A stretch of DNA of 64,000 nucleotides from Gammaproteobacteria bacterium. Its GTDB lineage: Bacteria; Pseudomonadota; Gammaproteobacteria; Enterobacterales; Kangiellaceae. Positions 37,334-46,336 of the stretch are shown here, piece after piece. The notes below the pieces were generated by a model. It worked only from the letters and a program-made list of their open reading frames with translations, did no database searches and was not told the origin of the DNA. Position numbers and translations under genes: made by a program. The stretch's first letter is position 1. Each line of letters opens with the position of its first letter. The stretch is from the NCBI GenBank assembly GCA_013373375.1, contig JABXHY010000025.1, forward strand, positions 124,001-188,000. Reading direction: 5' to 3'.

Positions 37334-38905
37334 ATGCAACAGTTACGCCCCATTCGACGTGCTTTAATTAGCGTTTCGGATAAAACTGGAGTTGTTGAAT
37401 TTGCCACACAACTCGCCGAACACAATATAGAAATACTTTCTACTGGTGGCACCGCCAAACTCCTTGCAGAAAAAGGTATTGAAGTCACCGAAGTGTCGTC
37501 TTATACCGGCTTTCCAGAAATGATGGACGGTAGAATTAAAACATTACATCCGAAAATACATGGCGCTTTATTAGGTCGTCGTGGCACCGATGACAGCATC
37601 ATGTCTGAGCATGGTATTGTGGGTATCGATTTATTAGTTGTTAATTTATATCCATTCGAACAAACCATCGCTCGAGACGACTGCGATCTACCTTTGGCAA
37701 TAGAAAACATTGATATCGGTGGACCAACCATGTTGCGAGCTGCTGCCAAAAATCATAACGACGTTACTGTGGTTGTTGATCATCTTGATTACGGCCGAGT
37801 GATATCAGCTCTCAAAGACAATAATGGAACTGACTATAATTTACGCTTTGAGCTAGCCACTAAAACTTTTGCTCATACTGCAAAATATGACGGTGCAATT
37901 TCAAATTACCTCAGTGCTCGACTGGACAATAAACAAGAGCCCAAGGATTTTCCTGAAACTTTATCTTTGCAGTTTAATAAAGCTCAAGACATGAGGTATG
38001 GTGAAAACCCTCACCAAAAAGCAGCGTTCTACATTGAAAGCACTGCAAAAGAAGCCAGTGTTTCAACCGCAAAACAAATTCAGGGAAAGGAACTTTCATT
38101 TAATAACGTTGCCGATACAGATGCAGCGCTTGAATGTGTAAAGAGTTTCTCTTCGCCAGCATGTGTGATTGTCAAACACGCAAATCCATGTGGAGTCGCA
38201 CAAGGTAAAGATATTCTGGACGCTTACAACCGGGCTTACCAAACAGACCCTACTTCTGCTTTTGGCGGCATCATTGCTTTCAACCGCGAACTGGATAAAG
38301 ACACTGCTGCAGCGATTGTCGATCGACAATTCGTAGAGGTAATAATCGCGCCAAAGATTTCCAATGAGGCCGCAGAGATAGTAGCGACCAAAAAAAATGT
38401 GCGCCTACTTGCTTGTGGTGAATGGAAAAATGCATTCAATGCGCTCGACTACAAACGCGTTAACGGCGGTTTGTTAGTTCAAGATAAAGATCTTGGTGTT
38501 ATTGGAATGAATGATTTAAAAATAGTTTCCAAACGAACGCCTACTGAACAAGAAATGCGAGATCTACTGTTTTGTTGGAAAGTCGCTAAATTTGTAAAAT
38601 CTAACGCTATTGTTTATGCAAAAGACCAGCAAACCATTGGTGTTGGTGCAGGCCAAATGAGTCGTGTTTACAGCGCAAAAATTGCTGGAATCAAAGCGGC
38701 CGATGAAAACTTAACGGTTCGCGGTTCGGTTATGGCATCAGACGCTTTCTTCCCATTTCGTGATGGTATCGACTCTGCTGCAGAAGCCGGTATAACCGCC
38801 GTAATACAGCCAGGCGGCTCAATGAGAGATGAAGAAGTCATTGCCGCTGCTGATGAGCACGATATGGCCATGGTACTCACCGGTATGAGGCACTTCAGGC
38901 ATTAG
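37334..38905 (+). CDS. purH: Bifunctional AICAR formyltransferase/IMP cyclohydrolase
   Basis: The 523-aa enzyme catalyses the last two steps of IMP synthesis. The N-terminal cyclohydrolase (MGS-like) domain has [27 protein letters not shown] and [19 protein letters not shown] (split over about 57-75). The C-terminal transformylase has [14 protein letters not shown], the catalytic KH in [22 protein letters not shown] and [18 protein letters not shown]. The C-terminus MRHFRH is standard. purD usually follows directly, but four outer-membrane protein genes intervene here. Confidence 0.98.
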   Translation: MQQLRPIRRALISVSDKTGVVEFATQLAEHNIEILSTGGTAKLLAEKGIEVTEVSSYTGFPEMMDGRIKTLHPKIHGALLGRRGTDDSIMSEHGIVGIDLLVVNLYPFEQTIARDDCDLPLAIENIDIGGPTMLRAAAKNHNDVTVVVDHLDYGRVISALKDNNGTDYNLRFELATKTFAHTAKYDGAISNYLSARLDNKQEPKDFPETLSLQFNKAQDMRYGENPHQKAAFYIESTAKEASVSTAKQIQGKELSFNNVADTDAALECVKSFSSPACVIVKHANPCGVAQGKDILDAYNRAYQTDPTSAFGGIIAFNRELDKDTAAAIVDRQFVEVIIAPKISNEAAEIVATKKNVRLLACGEWKNAFNALDYKRVNGGLLVQDKDLGVIGMNDLKIVSKRTPTEQEMRDLLFCWKVAKFVKSNAIVYAKDQQTIGVGAGQMSRVYSAKIAGIKAADENLTVRGSVMASDAFFPFRDGIDSAAEAGITAVIQPGGSMRDEEVIAAADEHDMAMVLTGMRHFRH

Positions 38906-38944
38906 TTTTAAACTCTAACGAGTTCAAATAGATCCAATAAAATC

Positions 38945-38973
38945 AAAAAAGGCTGGTTGAACCGGCCTTTTTA
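38945..38973 (+). terminator. Terminator after purH
   Basis: AAAAAGGCTGG/CCGGCCTTTTT with a TTGAA loop and one G-U pair, ending in TTTTTATTTT. Confidence 0.88.
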
Positions 38974-39013
38974 TTTTCAGATTGTGTAATTTTCACATTT
39001 TTCGTATTTTCCA

Positions 39014-39046
39014 TTCAGAATTCGTTCAGTTTTCTTTGACTAATAT
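39014..39046 (+). promoter_or_regulatory. Direct-repeat promoter of barrel gene 1
   Basis: TTCAG (39014-39018), 6 nt, TTCAG (39025-39029), 11 nt, TAATAT (39041-39046). The half-sites lie 11 bp apart, one helical turn, and overlap the -35 position. This is the layout of OmpR/PhoB-type response-regulator sites. The same design precedes the other three copies. Confidence 0.6.
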
Positions 39047-39100
39047 AGCCGTCAAGCAACATAGGTTGCGATAACAATTAATTACTTGAAGGAAACAACA

Positions 39101-39655
39101 ATGAAAAAATCAATTTTAGTATCAGCCGTAATCGCAGGTTTATCTTTCGGCGTAAGCGCAGAGCAACCCTCTTATAACTTCGTTGAAGCTGGTATCGTAA
39201 AATACGACGACGATGACTCAACAAAACTTTTAGGTAACTTCGAGATCAACGAAAATTTTTATGGCGTTGCATCTTACGAACTGCTCAGTGAGGAAACATT
39301 TTTCGGGGATGTTGATTTGACAATTCTTTCGCTAGGAGCTGGTTACAAAATGCCTTTAAATAAAGATACGTCTTTCTTTGCACAAGTCGAATATACCGAT
39401 TATGAAATCGATACAAGTTTCGGTAGTGGCTCAGAAGATGGCTATAATTTAACAGTCGGAGTGCGCAGCATGGTAGCTGAGAACACAGAATTGTTCGGCG
39501 AAATCGCCAATAAGAACATTGACTCCAGTACAGCGACTACTTTGGGTCTTGGTGTGCGTCAAAGCTTCACGGATAACTTCGGAGCTTATGCACGATATGA
39601 TCGAGATGATTTTGGTGATGACTCTTATGGCGTTGGTGTATCACTAAAATTCTAA
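39101..39655 (+). CDS. Outer membrane beta-barrel protein, tandem copy 1
   Basis: 184 aa from ATG 39101; AAGGAA lies upstream and a signal peptide (1-20, LSFGVSA) starts there, so a TTG five codons earlier is rejected. The mature part alternates polar and apolar strands (NFVEAGIVKYDDDD, GNFEINENFYGVASYELL, LGAGYKMPLN, VGVRSMVAENTEL, LGLGVRQSFTDNFGAYARYDRDDFGDDSYGVGVSLKF in parts) and ends in the terminal phenylalanine needed for BAM insertion. It is probably an 8-strand small barrel. The ligand and role are unknown. It has its own promoter and terminator. Confidence 0.85.
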   Translation: MKKSILVSAVIAGLSFGVSAEQPSYNFVEAGIVKYDDDDSTKLLGNFEINENFYGVASYELLSEETFFGDVDLTILSLGAGYKMPLNKDTSFFAQVEYTDYEIDTSFGSGSEDGYNLTVGVRSMVAENTELFGEIANKNIDSSTATTLGLGVRQSFTDNFGAYARYDRDDFGDDSYGVGVSLKF

Positions 39656-39674
39656 ATAAGTACACTTTTAAATT

Positions 39675-39701
39675 AAGGCCGCTAAACAGCGGCCTTTTTT
39701 A
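39675..39701 (+). terminator. Terminator of barrel gene 1
   Basis: AAGGCCGCT/AGCGGCCTT around a 3-4-nt loop, followed by TTTTTTATTTTT. Confidence 0.9.
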
Positions 39702-39728
39702 TTTTTGTGACTAATCAACATTTTTACA

Positions 39729-39761
39729 TTCAGAATTCGTTCAGTTTTCTTTTTGTAATAT
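39729..39761 (+). promoter_or_regulatory. Direct-repeat promoter of barrel gene 2
   Basis: TTCAG (39729-39733), 6 nt, TTCAG (39740-39744), 11 nt, TAATAT (39756-39761): spacing identical to copy 1, with the 16-bp TTCAGAATTCGTTCAG core unchanged while nearby bases differ. Confidence 0.6.
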
Positions 39762-39818
39762 ACTCTGCAAGCAACCAAGGTTGTGGAATTTCAATAATAA
39801 GTTATTAAGGGAACAACA

Positions 39819-40373
39819 ATGAAAAAATCTATTTTAGTATCAGCCGTATTAGCAGGTTTATCGTTTGGCTTAAATGCTGAGCAACCTTCTTACAACTTCG
39901 TAGAAGCGGGCATCATTAAATACGATGAAGACGACTCAACTAAGGTTTTAGGTAACTTCGAAATCAATGAAAACTTTTATGGTGTGGCATCTTACGAGCT
40001 ATTAACCGAAGAAGACCCTTTTGGTGACATTGATGTTACGACATTTACACTTGGTGCAGGTTATAAAATGCCATTAAATGACAATACATCATTTTTCGCC
40101 CAATTCGAATATGTAGACTATGACTTTGAAGACGGTTCATTCAGCACGTCAGAAGATGGTTATAATATCACTATCGGAGCTCGCTCAATGGTTGCAAAGG
40201 ATACAGAACTTTTCGCTGAGCTAGCTAACCGAAATATAGACGACTTCACTTATACAACTCTTGGCCTGGGTGTTCGTCAAGGTTTCACCGACAACTTTGG
40301 TGCTTATGTTCGGTATGATCGAAACGATTTTGGTGATGATGCTTATGGTGTTGGCGTATCGCTAAAGTTCTAA
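39819..40373 (+). CDS. Outer membrane beta-barrel protein, tandem copy 2
   Basis: This 184-aa protein is the closest relative of copy 1. The signal peptide (1-20, FGLNA) and the segments SYNFVEAGIIKYDEDDSTK, LGNFEINENFYGVASYELL and DNFGAYVRYDRNDFGDDAYG are nearly the same, and differences cluster in predicted outer loops (LTEEDPFGDIDVT; FEDGSFSTSEDG). It ends in the barrel-terminal KF. The RBS is AAGGGA. It has its own promoter and terminator, so the copies can be expressed separately. Confidence 0.86.
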   Translation: MKKSILVSAVLAGLSFGLNAEQPSYNFVEAGIIKYDEDDSTKVLGNFEINENFYGVASYELLTEEDPFGDIDVTTFTLGAGYKMPLNDNTSFFAQFEYVDYDFEDGSFSTSEDGYNITIGARSMVAKDTELFAELANRNIDDFTYTTLGLGVRQGFTDNFGAYVRYDRNDFGDDAYGVGVSLKF

Positions 40374-40393
40374 TTAAAACATCTCCCTGTTTT

Positions 40394-40420
40394 AAGGCCA
40401 CTTTAGAGTGGCCTTTTTTA
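40394..40420 (+). terminator. Terminator of barrel gene 2
   Basis: AAGGCCACT/AGTGGCCTT with a 4-nt loop, then TTTTTATTC. Confidence 0.9.
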
Positions 40421-40446
40421 TTCTTGTGTCAAATTCACATTTTCTC

Positions 40447-40479
40447 TTCAGAACTTGTTTAGTTTTCTACGTCTAAGTT
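40447..40479 (+). promoter_or_regulatory. Direct-repeat promoter of barrel gene 3
   Basis: TTCAG (40447-40451), 6 nt, TTTAG (40458-40462), 11 nt, TAAGTT (40474-40479). One repeat base and two -10 bases differ from copies 1 and 2, but all spacings are kept. Confidence 0.5.
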
Positions 40480-40533
40480 ATCAGGCTCATATACGAAAGT
40501 GCTCAATCAGATTAACTAAAGAAAGGAAAGAAA

Positions 40534-41064
40534 ATGTATAAAGTAATATTAGTATCAGTGTTAGTCGCCGGTTTTTCTTTTGACTTAAAAGCAGAACAAC
40601 CGTCTTATAATTTTATAGAAGCAGGGTTTAGCGATTATAGTACTCGTTTGGAGCTGCAAGGAAATTTTGAAATAAACGACAATTTTTTTGGAGTCGCCTG
40701 GTATATGGATGATTACTTTGATGAGTTTACCGCTTACTCCTTCGGCGCTGGTTACAAAACCGCGATTAACAACAGCAGTTCCTTTTTTGCACAAGCGGAA
40801 TACACCGACTACTCAAGCGAATTGGGACCAACTGAAATCTCAAGCAATGGTTATGACATCACGATGGGCGTTCGATCGATGGTAACAAAAAGTACAGAAC
40901 TTTCTTTTGACATTTCCAATCGAAACATTGAATCATCTACTTTCACTACTGTTGGTGTTGGCGTACGTCAGGACTTCACCGATAACTTTGGCGGCTATAT
41001 TCGTTACGACATTAACGATTTTGGGGGCGATGCGGTTGGATTGGGTATCTCTGTAAAATTTTAA
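40534..41064 (+). CDS. Outer membrane beta-barrel protein, tandem copy 3 (diverged)
   Basis: 176 aa, the same family but more diverged and 8 residues shorter. Signal peptide 1-20 (FSFDLKA), then PSYNFIEAGFSDYSTRLELQ, FGAGYKTAINNSSSFFAQAEYTDY and DNFGGYIRYDINDFGGDAVGLGISVKF in parts. The loss is in the second external loop region (YMDDYFDEF). AAAGGAAAG precedes the ATG. No clear poly-T terminator follows; AGAGGGCTGC/GCAGCTCT near 41082-41105 is a weaker hairpin. Confidence 0.83.
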   Translation: MYKVILVSVLVAGFSFDLKAEQPSYNFIEAGFSDYSTRLELQGNFEINDNFFGVAWYMDDYFDEFTAYSFGAGYKTAINNSSSFFAQAEYTDYSSELGPTEISSNGYDITMGVRSMVTKSTELSFDISNRNIESSTFTTVGVGVRQDFTDNFGGYIRYDINDFGGDAVGLGISVKF

Positions 41065-41140
41065 TAATTATATTGATTCTCAGAGGGCTGCACTTCAGCA
41101 GCTCTTGAAGTTTGCTAGGTTACACAGTTACCTTTTTCTG

Positions 41141-41173
41141 TTAAGACCACATTCAGTTTCCAATAGCTAAAAT
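41141..41173 (+). promoter_or_regulatory. Direct-repeat promoter of barrel pseudogene 4
   Basis: TTAAG (41141-41145), 6 nt, TTCAG (41152-41156), 11 nt, TAAAAT (41168-41173). The promoter keeps the array-wide spacing although the gene it drives is broken. Confidence 0.5.
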
Positions 41174-41224
41174 GACTTACTAATAAAAACTTTCTAGCAA
41201 ATTAATAATGGAAGGAAAATCAAA

Positions 41225-41754
41225 ATGAACAAAGTCAATTTTTAATCGCAATACTTGCTGGCATATCAATTACTATCAATGCTGAACAACCAACGTATAA
41301 TCTTGTCGAAGTTGGATACTATGACTCAAACAAGCGGTTATAAATTTCTCATGATTTTGAATTACAAGATAACCTTTATGGAGTAGCCTGGCTCGAAGAC
41401 AATGACGACATTGATGCCTTAACCTTCTCTATCGGTGCTGGATATAAAACACCTGTACACGACAACATTTCATTTTTTACCCAAGCGGAGTACATTCACT
41501 TTTCTGATGATTTTGCTTCATCCAATACTTCTAGCAATGGCTATGACCTAGCGGTTGGTCTTAGATTAATGGTTACTCCAAGTACTGAGATTTCGTTAGA
41601 ACTTGCTAACAAAATTGTTGGTGCACTTACTCGTACAACCTTAGGTGTTGGTGCACGTCAAGACTTTACAAATAACTTTGGTGCCTATATCCGTTACGAA
41701 GCTGATGATTTTGGAGGTGACACCGCTGGAATTGGCCTATCAGCAAAATTCTGA
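41225..41754 (+). pseudogene. Outer membrane beta-barrel pseudogene, tandem copy 4
   Basis: A fourth copy, closest to copy 3, with two lesions. ATG 41225 opens a frame that stops after six codons. The signal-peptide frame (IAILAGISITINA then EQPTYNLVEVGYYDS) resumes from 41245 in another phase, which fits a one-base deletion around 41239-41244. An in-frame TAA lies at 41341-41343, between KRL and ISHDFELQ. After that the frame is intact to TGA 41752-41754 and ends AKF, with barrel motifs such as DNLYGVAWLED, IGAGYKTPV and NNFGAYIRYEADDFGGD. It cannot give a full barrel. Confidence 0.85.
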
Positions 41755-41859
41755 GTTAAACTCTTCGTAGAAATTGTAAGGAGCTAAACTGCCTTTCAAC
41801 TTTCACCTTGCTCTTATTCACGTTAAAATTCGCTCTTCAATTTTAGAGTGAGCCCTTCA

Positions 41860-43140
41860 ATGAACATTCTTGTCATCGGCGGCGGCGGCCGCGAGCATGC
41901 GTTAGCATGGAAAGCAGCGCAAAACCCAGAAGTAAACACTGTATTTGTAGCACCAGGAAATGCCGGAACAGCAATCGAGCCTAAACTAGAAAATGTACCT
42001 ATTGCTGCGGATGATATCGAAGGGCTACTTAAGTTTGCCCAAGATAAATCAATAGATTTAACCATCGTTGGGCCCGAAGCACCGCTGGTACTAGGAGTGG
42101 TTGACAAATTTAGAGCTGCTAATCTCAAAGTTTTTGGGCCTACAAAAGGCGCTGCCCAGTTGGAGGGTTCCAAAGCATTTACCAAGGACTTTTTAGCAAG
42201 ACACAAAATTCCGACTGCTGCATACGGTAACTTTACCGATATTACAGCTGCAAAAGATTATGTTCGCGAACAAGGTACCCCTATCGTTATCAAGGCAGAC
42301 GGGCTAGCTGCGGGAAAAGGAGTCATCATTGCGCAGTCAGAAGCAGAAGCTTTCGCAGCTATTGATGACATGTTAGAAGGCAATAAGTTTGGGGACGCTG
42401 GATCAAGAGTAGTTATTGAAGAGTTTCTTCAAGGAGAAGAGGCAAGCTTTATTGTGATGGTTGATGGCAAGAACATTCTTCCACTTGCAACCTCTCAAGA
42501 TCATAAAGCGCGGGATAATGGTGATAAAGGACCTAACACAGGTGGAATGGGCGCCTACTCACCTGCACCAGTTGTGACGCAAAAAATGCATGATGCTGTG
42601 ATGGAACAAGTCATTTGGCCAACAGTAAAAGGGATGGAACAAGAAGGACATCCTTACACCGGCTTTTTGTATGCAGGTTTAATGATTGATGCCAACGGTA
42701 TTCCCAAAGTACTGGAATACAACTGTCGGTTTGGAGATCCTGAAACTCAACCGATAATGATGCGCATGCAATCCGATCTCGTCGATCTGTGTCTAAATGC
42801 CACTGAGCAAAAACTCGATCAAACAGAATGTCTATGGGATTCACGAGCAGCGCTCGGAGTTGTAATTGCAGCAGGAGGTTATCCCGACAGTTACAATAAA
42901 GGAGACGTCATTTCTGGACTTGATGCCAATATGGCGGACACAAAAGTTTTTCATGCAGGAACCAAACTACAGGATAATCAAGTGGTGACCGCTGGTGGTC
43001 GAGTGTTGTGCGTTGTTGGGCTCGGTGATTCAGTATCTGATGCTCAAAAAGTTGCTTATCAAAGAGCCGAGTCTATAAATTGGAAAGACTGTTACAAACG
43101 AACGGACATAGGCCATAAAGCGATTGCGAGAGAGCAATAA
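41860..43140 (+). CDS. purD: Phosphoribosylamine-glycine ligase
   Basis: 426 aa from ATG 41860 (MNILVIGGGGREHALAWK), the family N-terminus, with GAGTGAG about 8 nt upstream; a GTG at 41848 would add four residues. The ATP-grasp enzyme joins phosphoribosylamine and glycine to form GAR in purine synthesis. Visible: VGPEAPLVLGVVDKFRA, KADGLAAGKGVIIA, VVIEEFLQGEEASF, TGGMGAYSPAPV and YNCRFGDPETQ. It follows the barrel gene array instead of purH. Confidence 0.97.
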   Translation: MNILVIGGGGREHALAWKAAQNPEVNTVFVAPGNAGTAIEPKLENVPIAADDIEGLLKFAQDKSIDLTIVGPEAPLVLGVVDKFRAANLKVFGPTKGAAQLEGSKAFTKDFLARHKIPTAAYGNFTDITAAKDYVREQGTPIVIKADGLAAGKGVIIAQSEAEAFAAIDDMLEGNKFGDAGSRVVIEEFLQGEEASFIVMVDGKNILPLATSQDHKARDNGDKGPNTGGMGAYSPAPVVTQKMHDAVMEQVIWPTVKGMEQEGHPYTGFLYAGLMIDANGIPKVLEYNCRFGDPETQPIMMRMQSDLVDLCLNATEQKLDQTECLWDSRAALGVVIAAGGYPDSYNKGDVISGLDANMADTKVFHAGTKLQDNQVVTAGGRVLCVVGLGDSVSDAQKVAYQRAESINWKDCYKRTDIGHKAIAREQ

Positions 43141-43166
43141 AAAAGGCCGCTGAAGCGGCCTTTTTT
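43139..43166. terminator. Terminator between purD and the convergent GST gene
   Basis: AAAAGGCCGC/GCGGCCTTTT with a TGAA loop, overlapping the purD stop. A- and T-runs on both sides suit both directions. Confidence 0.9.
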
Positions 43167-43203
43167 AATTTTTAAATTATCTTCATGAACAACTAATTAG
43201 CAA

Positions 43204-43824
43204 TCAGTCCCTTGGCTTTGTATTAACAAAAGTTTCGCGTGAAGTAAAAACTTCATATCGACTTAATAAGCTTTCGTTGAAATTAGCAAACTCAGGATGC
43301 CGAAAACTCAAATAATCCATTAAGCAAATTAAATTAATATTGATTAGGTTTATCGACTCAGGCACCTCTGTTATTCGTTTTGTTAACCATTGCATCCCTC
43401 TTGATAAACCTGATTCAAATCGGCTCCACCAAAAATCCGAGCGTAAACTCTCAGCTTCACGCATTTTTTCCTGCCTTAATGCTACCGCCAAATCGAGTAA
43501 CCCAGAAATCTCCGAGTAGATACAACGCAGTTGCCAGTCATTGGCTATTGGTTGCCAAAATTTACCGTGATTAAACTTGGCATCTAAATACTGACAGATG
43601 ACCTCACTGTCAAAAACTGATTGACCACTTTCAAGTATTAAACAGGGGACTTTACCAAGAGGGTTTGCCGTTAAAAATTCAGGTTCATTATCGAATGGAT
43701 GTGTCGGCACCTCGATAACTTGGGGATCAAGTTCAGCATTATCAATAGCAATTTCACGCAATACCACTTGAGCCGTTCGCGCATATGGAGACGCGTTAGA
43801 ATAATAAAGTTTCATTTCACTCAC
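43204..43824 (-). CDS. Glutathione S-transferase family protein
   Basis: 206 aa. The thioredoxin-like N-terminal domain begins KLYYSNASPYARTAQVVLREI, with serine or asparagine at the usual catalytic position, then NPLGKVPCLILESGQSVFDSEVICQYLD, the cis-proline and the glutathione-binding ES pair. The helical C-terminal domain contains CLMDYLSFRHPEF. Specific substrates cannot be assigned. Its start lies 1 nt after the stop of the ATPase gene, so the two are co-transcribed. Confidence 0.88.
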   Translation of the reverse strand: MSEMKLYYSNASPYARTAQVVLREIAIDNAELDPQVIEVPTHPFDNEPEFLTANPLGKVPCLILESGQSVFDSEVICQYLDAKFNHGKFWQPIANDWQLRCIYSEISGLLDLAVALRQEKMREAESLRSDFWWSRFESGLSRGMQWLTKRITEVPESINLININLICLMDYLSFRHPEFANFNESLLSRYEVFTSRETFVNTKPRD

Positions 43825-43825
43825 T

Positions 43826-45316
43826 TTAATTCGCAGAAATTGTTCGACCTGCCGCCCAGTTTCTAAGTTCGTTCATTTTTTCTGACATAACAACAGATAA
43901 AGGCCGTGTATTTTTAATTTCATCAAGCAATATTTCATTATTAAGTGGCGTGCTTTGTCCGTAGCTATGATATAAGCCAGACACCACTGCTTGCTCTATT
44001 TCTGATCCGGTAAAACCGTCGCAGGATGACGCTAATTGATCTAAGTCAAAGCTGTCGACTGATTGCTTTCGTTTTCCCAGATGAATTGCAAAGATTTCTT
44101 TCCTCGCTTCATACTCAGGTAAGTCGACAAAAAATATTTCGTCTAATCGACCTTTTCTAATTAACTCTGGTGGCAAGCGAGAAATATCATTGGCAGTTGA
44201 AACAACAAAAACCGGTTTCTCGTTCTCAGCCATCCACGTTAATAATGTTCCTAAAACTCGTTGTGATGTTCCGCCATCACTGTCTTGAGTTGAAATCCCT
44301 TTTTCAATTTCATCAAACCAAAGTACACATGGCGCCATAAGTTCTGCCATATTTAATGCCTCACGTAAATTACGCTCGGTCTCACCATGGTACTTATTGT
44401 AAAGCGCTCCGAAGTCTAATCGTAGTAAAGGCACACTCCACATCCCTGCAACCGCTTTTGCAGCAAGACTCTTACCGCCACCTTGAACACCAACCATCAT
44501 TAAACCTTTTGGTGGGTCAAGCTCTATCTCATCGCGTTTGTGAAACACAACTTCGCGCTGTTTCAACCAGCGCTTTAGATTATTAAGCCCACCGACTTCC
44601 GCAAACTTTGATGTTTCATACTCAAAACTCAATACTCCTTCCATGTTCAATAATTCAAATTTGGCCTTGTTCACCGAAGGTAATTCATCTTCTGTGATTG
44701 CACCATCATCGGTGATGACGTTTCGGACCAGTCGTGTGGCATCAGAAAGAGTGAGTCCCTGCAGGTTATTGATTAAGCGCTCCAAAGTTTTTGAGTCGGT
44801 GCGAACTTTTTGTCCATTACGCTGTGACCAGACTTTTGCTTCACGCCGTATCATTTTATCCAGCTGCTCTTTACCTGGAAGCGCCATATCGAAACGAGAA
44901 ACAAATCGCTTGATTTCACTGGGAATATCTAATTGATGTGAAATTAACACTAACGTGTGACCGTGCTCTGCTTGTTTTAAAACAACTTCTTTTAACAGTC
45001 GAACTATTTGTGGAGCTTCTTCAGTGTAAGGATGGAAGTCGCAGAGCACATAAATAGAAGGGCGATGGGCGCCCAGAATATGACGAAGCATTTCATCTGG
45101 CTTACTGGTTTCTGATAACGCATCAAAGTTATCCAGTAAATCATAACGTTTTAATCCATCTACGATATCCCAGGTAAACATGGGTTGATTCAAGTTTCGA
45201 GCAATGTCTGATAATAATTTTAGCGCTCGATTTTCTTCATGACTCTCGATGCCAATAATTGGGTTACGTGATTTTATCAGTAATTCTAAATCGCGCCGAT
45301 CAGTCGTTCCACTCAT
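43826..45316 (-). CDS. Ycf46-like AAA+ ATPase
   Basis: The 496-aa protein matches the Ycf46 type. An N-terminal degenerate nucleotide-binding half starts [24 protein letters not shown], with LCDFHPY and [14 protein letters not shown] full AAA+ module (about 255-490) follows with Walker A GVQGGGKS near 274-281, Walker [11 protein letters not shown], sensor [30 protein letters not shown] and the C-terminal lid [13 protein letters not shown]. The family occurs in cyanobacteria, plastids and many proteobacteria; its client is not established. It sits upstream of the GST gene and divergent from coq7. Confidence 0.9.
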   Translation of the reverse strand: MSGTTDRRDLELLIKSRNPIIGIESHEENRALKLLSDIARNLNQPMFTWDIVDGLKRYDLLDNFDALSETSKPDEMLRHILGAHRPSIYVLCDFHPYTEEAPQIVRLLKEVVLKQAEHGHTLVLISHQLDIPSEIKRFVSRFDMALPGKEQLDKMIRREAKVWSQRNGQKVRTDSKTLERLINNLQGLTLSDATRLVRNVITDDGAITEDELPSVNKAKFELLNMEGVLSFEYETSKFAEVGGLNNLKRWLKQREVVFHKRDEIELDPPKGLMMVGVQGGGKSLAAKAVAGMWSVPLLRLDFGALYNKYHGETERNLREALNMAELMAPCVLWFDEIEKGISTQDSDGGTSQRVLGTLLTWMAENEKPVFVVSTANDISRLPPELIRKGRLDEIFFVDLPEYEARKEIFAIHLGKRKQSVDSFDLDQLASSCDGFTGSEIEQAVVSGLYHSYGQSTPLNNEILLDEIKNTRPLSVVMSEKMNELRNWAAGRTISAN

Positions 45317-45448
45317 TAACTTATAACCCCTTGATATAAATAAAATAAATCACATTAGTCGATAGCTAATCTAATAATTTTAATGTGACTCGTTAAATTT
45401 TCCTTATAATGGTATTCGCTTTTAACATTGAACAAAACCGAAAATATT

Positions 45449-46087
45449 ATGCGAACACTTTCAATGCTTGATAAATTTTGTTCTGCGGCGGATAACGCCT
45501 TGAGAACACTTCACGGGAGCTATCAAACGACTCAACGTGACAACCCTGCAAGCAATTTACCGGAGCCTGAACTGAGTCCCGAGGAAAAGAACCACGCTTC
45601 AGGGTTAATGCGCATCAACCACTGCGGCGAAATATGCGCTCAAGCTTTGTATCAGGGTCAGGCTCTGACAGCCCGACTACCCGATGTTAGAGACCAAATG
45701 GAGCAAGCGGCAAAAGAAGAAAACGACCATTTAGCTTGGTGCGATCAACGTTTAAAGCAACTTAGCACCCATACAAGTCTACTTAATCCAATTTGGTATG
45801 TTGGTTCATTCTCTCTTGGCGCCTTAGCCGGACTGGCTGGAGACAAGTGGTCGCTAGGGTTTGTCGCTGAAACAGAAAGACAGGTAGTAAAACACCTCGA
45901 CGAACACCTTGCGAATTTACCTGAGCATGATGATAGCTCCCGTGCAATTTTACAGCAAATGAGACAAGACGAGCTTCATCATGCACAAGCAGCAGAAGCA
46001 GCTGGAGGAGCTGAACTACCAGGTGCTGTGCAAAGTATGATGAAAGCTATGGCCAAACTCATGAAAACCATCGTTTATCGAATTTAA
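45449..46087 (+). CDS. coq7: 2-polyprenyl-3-methyl-6-methoxy-1,4-benzoquinone monooxygenase
   Basis: 212 aa from ATG 45449 (a TTG at 45428 is less likely). The di-iron membrane-bound hydroxylase performs the last ring hydroxylation of ubiquinone synthesis. Ferritin-like motifs are present: GLMRINHCGEICAQALY, KEENDHLAWCDQRL (E-x-x-H), GFVAETERQVVKHLDEHL and MRQDELHHAQAAEAAG (E-x-x-H). The central SLGALAGLAGDKWSLG is the membrane-associating segment. The neighbourhood with crp and osmC nearby is common in gammaproteobacteria. Confidence 0.95.
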   Translation: MRTLSMLDKFCSAADNALRTLHGSYQTTQRDNPASNLPEPELSPEEKNHASGLMRINHCGEICAQALYQGQALTARLPDVRDQMEQAAKEENDHLAWCDQRLKQLSTHTSLLNPIWYVGSFSLGALAGLAGDKWSLGFVAETERQVVKHLDEHLANLPEHDDSSRAILQQMRQDELHHAQAAEAAGGAELPGAVQSMMKAMAKLMKTIVYRI

Positions 46088-46281
46088 TCAACAATTGCTT
46101 CTGCCAAATTAGCCTTGATGATTTGATCATTGGCCGGGTGACGCTTACCAGTCGTCAGTTGCTCACTGCCCGCTTTTAAAATGGCAAGGCAACTTAAAAC
46201 GCATGCGCCAACTCCCAAAAGCTCCAAGCTCCAACTGGGAAAAAATATCAATGTAAAAACAAAGATTATTAAAAACGCCAT
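46084..46281 (-). CDS. Small membrane protein of unknown function
   Basis: 65 aa from ATG 46281. AAGGAGGGG lies just upstream and fixes this start over a TTG seven codons earlier. One long hydrophobic hairpin (MAFLIIFVFTLIFFPSWSLELLGVGACVLSCLAIL in parts, residues 1-34) is followed by a basic and polar tail. It overlaps the coq7 end by 4 nt on the other strand, and the ribbon-helix-helix-like gene lies upstream on the same strand. I do not recognise a family. Confidence 0.65.
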   Translation of the reverse strand: MAFLIIFVFTLIFFPSWSLELLGVGACVLSCLAILKAGSEQLTTGKRHPANDQIIKANLAEAIVD

Positions 46282-46336
46282 AACACCCCTCCTTCTGGAC
46301 AATAATCATCATCAACGATGATCATCACTCACTGCC

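Noticed and set aside
41225-41754. Treating barrel copy 4 as an intact gene spoiled by one sequencing error
   Set aside because: Two separate lesions about 100 bp apart, a phase shift and an in-frame stop, would both have to be errors.
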